From positions 1 to 15,391 of the forward strand of contig DASXYU010000019.1 in NCBI GenBank assembly GCA_036502295.1: a stretch of DNA of 15,391 bases, in the 5' to 3' direction. Both the position numbers and the translations under genes were made by a program. The DNA is from DASXYU01 sp036502295 (GTDB taxonomy: Bacteria > Actinomycetota > Actinomycetes > Mycobacteriales > Jatrophihabitantaceae). The notes beneath the pieces are model-generated. The model searched no databases, had not been told where the DNA came from, and worked only from the letters and a program-made list of their open reading frames with translations. Numbering within the stretch: the first letter of the stretch is position 1; every line of letters starts with the position of its first letter. This document shows positions 6,439 to 13,127 of the stretch, piece by piece.

Positions 6439-7484
6439 CCGCCGTCCTTCGGCTCGTCCTCATCGGCAGCCGTCGGCTCGTCGCCGAACTGCTTGGTCTC
6501 AGACCAGTCGCCGTTGTCTAGACCGGTCATAGGCACGGTGAGCGCCTCGGTGTCCAACCGTCGCCACGCCTTCGGGTTGAGGATGCGCGGCTGCCGTGAG
6601 GGCGTCGGCGCAGCCTCCTCGAGGGCCGCGTTGAACTCGGCACCGAGCAGTACGCCGAGGGCGAGGATGTAGAAGAACAGCAGTGCCGCGATCGGCGTCG
6701 CCAGCGTGCCGTAGGCATGGTTGTTGTCGAGGATGAAGTGGATGTACAGGCGCAGTAGTGCCGATCCGCCGAGGAAGATCAGCAGCGCGAAGGCGGCGCC
6801 CGGCAGCCCGCGGTGCCAGGGCAGTCGCCGCGGCGGCGCCAGGTGGTAGAGCGTGGCGAGCCCGACGAGGAGCAACACGACGACGACCGGGTAGTAGAGG
6901 TCGCTGGTGATCCGGTTGACCCGCTGCACCCAGTCATCCGGGAAGATCTTCGCGAAGAGGTCCGGGCCGAGCACCATCACTGGCAGGACGATGACGCCGA
7001 TCACCACCGAGCCCAGGAACAACCCGAGCGCGAGCAGGCGGCTGCGTACCGCGCCCCGCAGGTCGCGCATTCCGTAGGCGATCGTGATCGTGTTGACGAA
7101 GGTCGCGGTCGCCGATGACCCCGCCCAGAGCGCGATGACGAAGCCGATGCTGATGATGTCGGCACGCCCGCCGTGCAGGATCTCGTGGATCATCGGGCTG
7201 ACGATGTCGTGCACCACCTGCTTGCTGAAGGCATCGGACATGCCCGACTCCAGCGTCGTTTCGGTGCGGTTGAGCGTGTCCGTGCCGAGCCAGCGGGAGA
7301 TATAGCCCAGCGTCGCGACGAGGGCGAGGAAGAGCGAGGGCAGGCTCAGCAGCTGCCAGAACGCGGTCTCGGCGGAGAGCCCGAGCAGCCGATCGTGCCA
7401 GGCCTTCGCCGCCGTCCGTCGCAACAGGTGCGGCAGAAGCCGGAGCAGCTCTATGGCGGAGCGTGCCCGCTGGCGTCGATTCAC
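6414..7484 (-). CDS. YihY/virulence factor BrkB family integral membrane protein
   Basis: 356 residues from the GTG at 7484; a longer frame to 7568 would add 28 residues without family resemblance and would cover the cheA promoter region. Six hydrophobic segments are visible at about 42-62, 109-136, 150-175, 198-216, 228-252 and 261-286. Family marks are the early SAETAFWQLLSLPSLFLAL segment, the LWAGSSATATFVNTI segment and the late LLFFYILALGVLLGAEFNAAL helix. The C-terminal 65 residues are hydrophilic and acidic, probably cytoplasmic. The family was once called RNase BN by mistake; its real role is uncertain (possibly transport). A member lies near sigB in mycobacteria too. It is divergent from cheA with 134 bases between the starts. 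Confidence 0.88.
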   Translation of the reverse strand: MNRRQRARSAIELLRLLPHLLRRTAAKAWHDRLLGLSAETAFWQLLSLPSLFLALVATLGYISRWLGTDTLNRTETTLESGMSDAFSKQVVHDIVSPMIHEILHGGRADIISIGFVIALWAGSSATATFVNTITIAYGMRDLRGAVRSRLLALGLFLGSVVIGVIVLPVMVLGPDLFAKIFPDDWVQRVNRITSDLYYPVVVVLLLVGLATLYHLAPPRRLPWHRGLPGAAFALLIFLGGSALLRLYIHFILDNNHAYGTLATPIAALLFFYILALGVLLGAEFNAALEEAAPTPSRQPRILNPKAWRRLDTEALTVPMTGLDNGDWSETKQFGDEPTAADEDEPKDGGQSDRTLS

Positions 7485-7511
7485 ACCGCCCAGTCTGCCG
7501 AACGATCGCCG

Positions 7512-7539
7512 CTCAACTCCCCATAACCGGGGCCGATAG
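7512..7539 (+). promoter_or_regulatory. Candidate flagellar-sigma (FliA/SigD/WhiG-type) promoter of cheA
   Basis: CTCAA at 7512-7516 is followed after exactly 15 bases by GCCGATAG at 7532-7539. The GCCGATA -10 is the hallmark of flagellar sigma factors (consensus TAAA-N15-GCCGATAA). Transcription would start near 7547, giving a leader of about 70 bases before the cheA GTG. The spacer also holds CCCC-N6-GGGG (7519-7532). Confidence 0.55.
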
Positions 7540-7618
7540 GGATGGTGTCGCGGTACGCCGCGCCACACTGCCCTATACGCAGCCCAATAGGCGTCACCGA
7601 TCAGGTGGAGGAAATACC

Positions 7619-9916
7619 GTGAGCGAAGACGACGAGATCGTCCAGGAGTTCCTCGTGGAGAGCCACGAGAACCTCGACCAGCTCGATCGTGACCTTGTAG
7701 ACCTTGAGCAGCAGCCGGGGTCCAAGGAGCTACTGTCCAGCATCTTCCGCACGATCCACACGATCAAGGGGACCAGCGGCTTCCTCGCCTTCTCGAATCT
7801 CGAGTCGCTGACCCACGTCGGTGAGAACCTGCTGTCGCGCCTGCGCGACGGCGAACTGACCATGACGCCGGAGATCGCCTCGTCCCTGCTGCGCATGGTC
7901 GACACGGTCCGTTCATTGCTCGCCGTTGTCGAGCGCACCGGATCGGACGCGGATGACTCGATCGACGTGGCGCCCGTTGTCGATGCGATCAAGGCATGCC
8001 TGGAGACTCCCGCGGAGGAGGCGAAGGCCGTAGCGAAAAGGGCTCCCGCCAAGAGGGCTCCCGCGAGGAAGGCCCCTGCCGCCGCGCCGATCGCTGAAGA
8101 GCTGCCCGTCACCGACGAAACGCCGGCCGAACTCGTCGAACTCGACGAGCAGCCCGAGCCCGAGGTGCACATCGATGCCTTCGAGGTCGAGGCGGACGCG
8201 CCGGCCGCACACGCCACCGCCCCCGTCCCGGCCGGCGCGGAGGAGCACGGTGAGGGCACAGCCCGCCGCAGCGTCGCCGACTCCACAGTCCGGGTCGACG
8301 TCGACCTGCTCGACACCCTCGTCCGCCTCGTCGGCGAACTCGTGCTCTCGCGCAACCAGATCCTGCAGCAGGCCGACGCGGCCGTGCAGAGCGGAGCCGA
8401 TGTCGAGCTGGCCCGGGCGAGTCAGCGCCTGAACCTGGTCGCCAGCGAGCTGCAGGAAAGCATTATGAAGACCCGCATGCAGCCCATCGGGCAGCTGTGG
8501 GCCAAGTTCCCGCGAGTCGTCCGCGACCTCGGCGCGCAGCTGGGGCGCAACGTCAAGCTTGAGATGGACGGTCAGGAGACCGAGCTCGACCGTACGTTGC
8601 TCGAGGCGGTCAAGGACCCGTTGACCCACCTCGTCCGCAACTCGATCGATCACGGTATCGAGACCCCTGAGGATCGCGTCGCCGCGGGCAAGCCGGAGCA
8701 GGGAACCCTGCTGTTGCGCGCCTTCCATGAGAGCGGCCAGGTCGTCGTCGAGATCGTCGATGACGGCAAGGGCATCGACCCGGCGAAGATCGGCGCCGTC
8801 GGCGTCAAGCGTGGCCTCATCACCGAGGACCAGCTGGTGCGCATGGAGCAGCGCGAGATCCTCAACCTCATCTTCCGGCCCGGCTTCTCCACCGCCGAGA
8901 AGGTCACGAACGTCTCCGGCCGCGGCGTCGGTATGGACGTCGTCCGCACCAACATCGAGCGGATCGGCGGCACAGTAGACCTGAGCTCCCGCCCGGGAGA
9001 CGGCACCACGGTTCGCGTCCGCATCCCGCTGACGCTTGCCATCATCCCCGCACTCGTCGTGGGTGAGCTCGGCGAGCGCTACGCGATCCCGCAGGCCAAC
9101 CTCGTCGAGCTCGTGCGCGTCGAAGGTGCCGACCTGAAGCGCGACGTCGAAGACCTCGCCGGCGCGCCGCTGCTGCGTCTGCGCGGTCACCTGCTTCCAC
9201 TGGTGGGTCTCGCCAACGCCCTCGGCCTCTCGGACAGGTCGCTGGCCTCCAGCGAGTCGCTCACCGTCGTCGTCCTACAGGCCGATGACATCCGCTTCGG
9301 CATGGTGGTCGGAGAGGTACACGACACGCAGGAAATCGTCGTCAAGCCGCTCGGCCGCCAGTTCAAAGGCATCGGGCTGTACGCCGGTGCGACGGTGATG
9401 GGCGACGGCGGAGTGGCGCTGATCCTCGATGTCGGCGGCCTCGCCGCACGCGCGGGTGTCGACAACTCGATGACGAGGACCGCTGAGGTTCGCACCGTCG
9501 AGGACGACCGCACCGCTCTGCTACTGCTCGACCTCGGTGAAGGACGCCGCGCGGCGCTCCCGCTCGCGGAGGTCGCCCGCCTCGAGGAGTTCGAGAGCGC
9601 AAAGATCGAGCGCTCCGGTGGCACGGAGGTCGTGCAGTACCGCGACGGCATCCTGCCGCTCGTCCGCCTCGATCGTGCCATCGGCCTCGCCCCCAGCAGC
9701 GAGACCCCCGACCCGCTGTCGGTGGTGGTGCACGGCAGCGGTGATTCGCTCGTCGGCATCGTCGTCGACAAGGTGCTCGACGTCGTCGAGGAGACGGTCA
9801 TCGCCAACAACATCGGCGCTCGCGCCGGTGTCATCGGCTCGACCGTGGTTCAGGACCGTGTTACCGATCTTGTCGATCTCGACGCGGTCGTTGCCAGCGC
9901 AGGAGGACGTTACTGA
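7619..9916 (+). CDS. cheA: Chemotaxis histidine kinase CheA with two CheW-like domains
   Basis: 765 residues from the GTG at 7619, preceded by GGAGGAAA; the frame upstream of this start is non-coding. CheA phosphorylates itself on histidine in receptor arrays and passes phosphate to CheY and CheB. The P1 domain (1 to about 110) has the phospho-acceptor H47 in IHTIKGTSGF. Residues about 125-218 are a low-complexity linker, Ala/Lys/Arg/Pro-rich (139-155) and then acidic, with no recognisable P2. P3 dimerisation starts near 221. The P4 ATPase has the N box HLVRNSIDHGIE (337-348), G1 DDGKGID (381-387) and G2 GRGVGMD (434-440). One CheW-like P5 domain covers about 473-620, and a second CheW-like domain (about 630-765) follows, ending in a DRVTDLVDLDAVV segment. 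The stop overlaps the cheW start by one base (TGATG), so the two are translationally coupled. Confidence 0.95.
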   Translation: MSEDDEIVQEFLVESHENLDQLDRDLVDLEQQPGSKELLSSIFRTIHTIKGTSGFLAFSNLESLTHVGENLLSRLRDGELTMTPEIASSLLRMVDTVRSLLAVVERTGSDADDSIDVAPVVDAIKACLETPAEEAKAVAKRAPAKRAPARKAPAAAPIAEELPVTDETPAELVELDEQPEPEVHIDAFEVEADAPAAHATAPVPAGAEEHGEGTARRSVADSTVRVDVDLLDTLVRLVGELVLSRNQILQQADAAVQSGADVELARASQRLNLVASELQESIMKTRMQPIGQLWAKFPRVVRDLGAQLGRNVKLEMDGQETELDRTLLEAVKDPLTHLVRNSIDHGIETPEDRVAAGKPEQGTLLLRAFHESGQVVVEIVDDGKGIDPAKIGAVGVKRGLITEDQLVRMEQREILNLIFRPGFSTAEKVTNVSGRGVGMDVVRTNIERIGGTVDLSSRPGDGTTVRVRIPLTLAIIPALVVGELGERYAIPQANLVELVRVEGADLKRDVEDLAGAPLLRLRGHLLPLVGLANALGLSDRSLASSESLTVVVLQADDIRFGMVVGEVHDTQEIVVKPLGRQFKGIGLYAGATVMGDGGVALILDVGGLAARAGVDNSMTRTAEVRTVEDDRTALLLLDLGEGRRAALPLAEVARLEEFESAKIERSGGTEVVQYRDGILPLVRLDRAIGLAPSSETPDPLSVVVHGSGDSLVGIVVDKVLDVVEETVIANNIGARAGVIGSTVVQDRVTDLVDLDAVVASAGGRY

Positions 9917-10368
9917 TGAGCACAGCATCTCTTACCGAGGCAGACCAGTACTGCACCTTCTGGGCCGATGGTCTCTACTTCGGCGTGCCGGTCTCGGGCG
10001 TGCAGGAGGTGCTGCGTTTCCAGCCCATGAGTGCTGCGCCGCGCGCGCCGAAGTCCGTCTACGGCCTCATCAACCTGCGCGGTCAGATCGTCACCGCCGT
10101 CGACCTGCGCCACCGCCTCGGGCTCTCCGAGCGACCTGCGGACCAGTCGCCGATGAACGTCGTCGTGCGCAGCCGCGGAGAGGTCGTCAGCCTGTTGGTC
10201 GACGACATCGGTGATGTCATCGATACCGATGGCGTCGCGATCGAAGCCGTCCCACCGACGCTGCCCGCCTCGGTGCGCGCCGTCGTGACAGGAGTCGTTC
10301 CGTTGCCGGACACCATCTTGTTGGTGCTCGACGGGGATCTTGCCGCAGACGTACTTGCTGCCGGCTAG
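9916..10368 (+). CDS. cheW: Chemotaxis coupling protein CheW
   Basis: 150 residues, the normal length for CheW, which bridges chemoreceptors and the P5 domain of CheA at the cell pole or membrane. The single CheW domain shows YCTFWADGLYFGVPVSGVQEVLR at the front and the typical INLRGQIVTAVDLRHRLGL near 52-70, then SLLVDDIGDVI. The start ATG at 9916 uses the A of the cheA stop (TGATG). AGGAGG at 9901-9906 inside the end of cheA is an ideal ribosome-binding site. It is the last gene of the first che transcription unit; a 233-base gap follows before cheB. Confidence 0.95.
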   Translation: MSTASLTEADQYCTFWADGLYFGVPVSGVQEVLRFQPMSAAPRAPKSVYGLINLRGQIVTAVDLRHRLGLSERPADQSPMNVVVRSRGEVVSLLVDDIGDVIDTDGVAIEAVPPTLPASVRAVVTGVVPLPDTILLVLDGDLAADVLAAG

Positions 10369-10533
10369 GACCGGTTTCACGTCCGTCCCACACCGCCGCA
10401 GGCGCAACTGCCGCTAGCAGCTCGGCCCTGCCGACACGAAGGATTCGGCGAAGCTCGTCCGCCTCGGTCTCCGTAGAGCTCAAGCGCGTGCTCGGCCACT
10501 CCCAGTACTAAAGGACCAGCTCGTGGCGGCGTC

Positions 10534-10561
10534 CTCGGATGCCGGCGTCAGCTGCCGATAA
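10534..10561 (+). promoter_or_regulatory. Candidate internal flagellar-sigma promoter of cheB-cheR-cheY
   Basis: A perfect flagellar -10 element GCCGATAA at 10554-10561 is preceded, after exactly the same 15-base spacer as in front of cheA, by CTCGG at 10534-10538 (cheA has CTCAA). Transcription would start near 10569, about 33 bases before the cheB ATG. The rest of the 10369-10601 gap holds no credible gene: the cheW frame reads open for 35 codons past its stop, but without family resemblance. Confidence 0.5.
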
Positions 10562-10601
10562 CTACAGCAGCAATTCACTCACGGAAGAGGGGCAGTCGCA
10601 C

Positions 10602-11759
10602 ATGGTCAAGGTGCTTGTGGTCGACGACTCCGTCGTAGTCCGGCGCACCGTGGCGAATGTGCTCGACGGCGCCGACGATGTCGAGGTGGTGGGCACCGCC
10701 GCCGATGGCCGGATGGGGCTGCGCAAGATCGACGAGTGCAAGCCCGACGTGGTGACACTCGACGTGGAGATGCCCGGCATGAACGGCATCGAGACCCTGC
10801 GCGAGATCCGTGCGAACCACCCGCAGCTTCCGGTGATCATGTACAGCACCCTCACCGAGCGAGGGGCCGAGGCCACCTTCGAGGCGCTAGCCCTCGGTGC
10901 GGCCGACTACGCCACCAAGCCGTCAGGTGCCACCACGCGCGAGGCGGCAGCCGACCAGGTCCGCGCCAACCTGTTGCCGCTCGTGCGGCTATGGGGACGT
11001 CGTACCCTCTCGCTGCGTCCCGCCGTCACGGGCGCCCGCACGCCTGCCGCGGGACGGGTCGAGCGCACCGCCACGATCACTTCGGTACCGCGAGCCTTCG
11101 CCGCTGGCGACAACAGCCCTCTGCATGGCCCGGTGACACTCAACGCTGCCCCACCCGGGCCGGTGGATCTCGTTGTCATCGGCGTCTCCACCGGTGGCCC
11201 GGATGCTCTCGCACGCCTCCTGCCGATGCTGCCCGCCGACCTTGCGGTGCCGGTGGCCATCGTGCAGCACATGCCTCCGGTCTTCACTGCGATGCTCGCC
11301 AAGCGACTGGACACCGCCAGTGCCCTCTCCGTGCGGGAGGCCGGCGACGGTGAGGCGCTCCGCAAGGGCAGTGTCTATCTCGCCCCCGGCGGTATGCATC
11401 TTGAGATCGAGGCAACCCGCTTCGGGTTCAAGACCGTCCTCACCGAGAACCCGCCGGAGAACTCCTGCCGTCCCGCGGTGGACGTCTTGTTCCGCACGGC
11501 CGCCTCGGTCACCGCCGGCCGGCTCCTGGCCGTCGTCCTCACCGGAATGGGGCAGGACGGAATGCTCGGTGCGCGGCTCGTGCGCAGTGCAGGCGGGTCG
11601 ATTCTCGCGCAGGACGAGGCGACCTCGGTCGTCTGGGGAATGCCCGGCTTCGTCGCCCGTGACGGCACGGCCCGCGCCGTGCTGCCGCTCGATCAGATCG
11701 CACCCGAAATCGTCCGCCTGACTCAGGTCGCGGGCGTGCGCCAGGCGGTAGAGGCGTGA
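10602..11759 (+). CDS. cheB: Chemotaxis response regulator / protein-glutamate methylesterase CheB
   Basis: 385 residues from the ATG at 10602 (ribosome-binding site GAGGGG about 10 bases upstream); the frame opens 21 codons earlier at 10539, but the REC domain starts at MVKVLVVDDS and the earlier start would overlap the promoter. The receiver domain (1 to about 120) has D8, D9, the phospho-acceptor D54 in TLDVEMPGMNG and K106 in YATKPSG. A linker of about 65 residues follows. The methylesterase domain has its catalytic triad visible as S196 (GVSTGG), H223 (VQHMP) and D319 (TGMGQDG). It removes methyl groups from receptor glutamates, or deamidates glutamines, for adaptation, and is activated by CheA. 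Its stop overlaps the cheR start by four bases (GTGA), so the opposing adaptation enzymes are coupled. At 385 residues it is somewhat longer than the E. coli protein because of the linker. Confidence 0.95.
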   Translation: MVKVLVVDDSVVVRRTVANVLDGADDVEVVGTAADGRMGLRKIDECKPDVVTLDVEMPGMNGIETLREIRANHPQLPVIMYSTLTERGAEATFEALALGAADYATKPSGATTREAAADQVRANLLPLVRLWGRRTLSLRPAVTGARTPAAGRVERTATITSVPRAFAAGDNSPLHGPVTLNAAPPGPVDLVVIGVSTGGPDALARLLPMLPADLAVPVAIVQHMPPVFTAMLAKRLDTASALSVREAGDGEALRKGSVYLAPGGMHLEIEATRFGFKTVLTENPPENSCRPAVDVLFRTAASVTAGRLLAVVLTGMGQDGMLGARLVRSAGGSILAQDEATSVVWGMPGFVARDGTARAVLPLDQIAPEIVRLTQVAGVRQAVEA

Positions 11760-12583
11760 GCACGAGCGTTTCCGTCGAAGACTTCACCTTCGTCGCCGCG
11801 TACCTGCGCGAGAAATCGGCGATCTCGATCGGCCCCGGCAAGGAGTACCTGGTCGAGTCGCGTTTGGCGAGCGTGGCACGGGAGACCGGCTACGACGACG
11901 TCACTGCACTCATCCGTGCGCTGCGCCAGCCGATTCCGAACCCCGAGGTGGGCCTCGCCGTTGTCGAGGCGATGACGACGAATGAGACATCGTTCTTCCG
12001 TGATCACCACCCTTTCGAGGTGATGCGTGTCCAGCTGCTGCCCGAAGTGATCAGTCGCAACGCGATGCAGCGGCGTCTGTCGGTATGGAGCGCCGCGAGT
12101 TCGACAGGGCAGGAGCTCTACTCGATCGCGATGCTGCTCGACACGCATTTCCCCGAACTGGCGGCGTGGAATGTGACGCTGCACGGCACCGACCTCTCGA
12201 CCGAGGTCGTCGCCAAAGCCAACTCCGGTCGCTTCTCGCCGCTGGAGGTCAACCGCGGCCTTTCCGCGCCGATGTTGGTGAAGTACTTCGAGCGTCAGGG
12301 GGCGGCATACCACATCGATGAGCGGCTCCGTCGCTGGTGCCGCTTCCAACAAATGAATCTCGCCACCTCGTGGCCGCCGATGCAGCAGTTCGACATCGTC
12401 TTCTGCCGCAACGTCCTCATCTACTTCGACCTGCCGGTCCGCCAGCAGATCCTGGAGCGGATCCGGAAGTCGCTGGTCCCAGGTGGGTACCTCGTCCTCG
12501 GCACCGCGGAGAGCACTGTCGGCGTGGTCGAGGGATACACCGCCGTCAGGCATGGTCAAACGACCTTGTTCAAGACGGTCTGA
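11756..12583 (+). CDS. cheR: Chemoreceptor glutamate methyltransferase CheR
   Basis: 275 residues, GTG start within the GTGA overlap with cheB. It methylates receptor glutamates with S-adenosylmethionine in the cytoplasm and opposes CheB. The N-terminal helical domain runs to about residue 70. Family motifs are NETSFFRD (76-83), WSAASSTGQELYSIAM (111-126, SAM-binding motif I), TDLSTEVV (145-152, with D146 a likely SAM ligand) and FDIVFCRNVLIYFD (212-225). The usual GEEPYS reads GQELYS here, a change in the first glutamate that I note but cannot interpret. No C-terminal TPR or other fused domain is present. It is followed by cheY after 46 bases. Confidence 0.95.
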   Translation: MSTSVSVEDFTFVAAYLREKSAISIGPGKEYLVESRLASVARETGYDDVTALIRALRQPIPNPEVGLAVVEAMTTNETSFFRDHHPFEVMRVQLLPEVISRNAMQRRLSVWSAASSTGQELYSIAMLLDTHFPELAAWNVTLHGTDLSTEVVAKANSGRFSPLEVNRGLSAPMLVKYFERQGAAYHIDERLRRWCRFQQMNLATSWPPMQQFDIVFCRNVLIYFDLPVRQQILERIRKSLVPGGYLVLGTAESTVGVVEGYTAVRHGQTTLFKTV

Positions 12584-12629
12584 CAGGCCACCGACGGAAG
12601 ATGACCAGCGTAATGACAGGGGAGTCGGC

Positions 12630-12998
12630 ATGAAGGCATTGGTGATCGACGATTCGCGCGCAATGCGCATGATGCTGCGTCGCATCGTCTCGCAGCAGGG
12701 CTTCGACGTGGTCGAAGCGGGCAACGGACAGGAGGCGCTGGACGAGATCGACTCCACCGGCGCACCGGATCTCTGCCTGATCGACTGGAACATGCCGGTG
12801 ATGAACGGGCTGGAGTTCGTGCAGGCCGTGCGGGCTCGCACCGACGCCCGCCAGATCACGCTCATGATGGTGACCACCGAGAGTGAGAACAGTCAGATCG
12901 TCAGGGCGCTCGCGGCGGGTGCGCACGAGTACCTGATCAAGCCCTTCACCGCCGACGCGCTTGTCGACAAGCTGTCGATGCTCGGCCTCTCTGCCTGA
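12630..12998 (+). CDS. cheY: Chemotaxis response regulator CheY
   Basis: 122 residues, a single receiver domain; ATG at 12630 with GGGGAG about 8 bases upstream. Conserved residues are D8 and D9 (Mg2+ binding), the phospho-acceptor D52 in LIDWNMPVMNG, T82 or T83 in MMVTTESE, Y101 and K104 in EYLIKPF. The T-to-K spacing of 22 (from T82) and Y-to-K spacing of 3 match E. coli CheY. Phosphorylated CheY would bind the flagellar switch. No CheZ or CheC phosphatase is encoded nearby. It is the last che gene; its stop lies inside the first copy of a 13-bp tandem repeat. Confidence 0.93.
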   Translation: MKALVIDDSRAMRMMLRRIVSQQGFDVVEAGNGQEALDEIDSTGAPDLCLIDWNMPVMNGLEFVQAVRARTDARQITLMMVTTESENSQIVRALAAGAHEYLIKPFTADALVDKLSMLGLSA

Positions 12999-13061
12999 CG
13001 GCCCCGCCCGACGGTTCCGCCCGACGGTTCCGCCCGACGGTTCCGCCTGACCGTTCGGCGG
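12997..13061. repeat. 13-bp tandem repeat after cheY (four copies plus a degenerate fifth)
   Basis: The unit GACGGTTCCGCCC occurs as a slightly changed copy (12997-13009, GGCC in place of GGTT), two perfect copies (13010-13022 and 13023-13035), a copy ending in T (13036-13048) and a degenerate copy (13049-13061). The first copy overlaps the cheY stop. The last two units can form alternative hairpins: ACGGT (13037-13041) with ACCGT (13050-13054), or TCCGCC (13042-13047) with GGCGGA (13057-13062). It may help end the che transcript, although no T-run follows. Confidence 0.75.
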
Positions 13062-13113
13062 ACGAGGATCACACTCCGGCGTGCCGCGCGGGGTCTCGGT
13101 CAGTCGCACTGGC

Positions 13114-13119
13114 TAACGT
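13114..13119 (+). promoter_or_regulatory. Candidate -10 element for a leaderless helicase mRNA
   Basis: TAACGT (fits TANNNT) lies with only 8 bases between it and the GTG at 13128, which is the spacing expected if transcription starts on the start codon. No ribosome-binding site precedes that GTG. No good -35 is visible at 17-18 bases, which is common in actinobacteria. Confidence 0.4.
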
Positions 13120-13127
13120 AGCCACTC

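Noticed and set aside
7913..9190. 425-codon minus-strand frame opposite cheA
   Set aside because: It lies wholly within the antisense of CheA P3-P5 and reads as a repetitive Asp/Leu/Val/Gly-rich translation typical of shadows.
10369..10601. A missing or broken gene (for example cheD or a CheW C-terminal extension) between cheW and cheB
   Set aside because: The 35-codon open stretch after the cheW stop and all other short frames lack motifs or ribosome-binding sites. The stretch is better explained as a promoter region.
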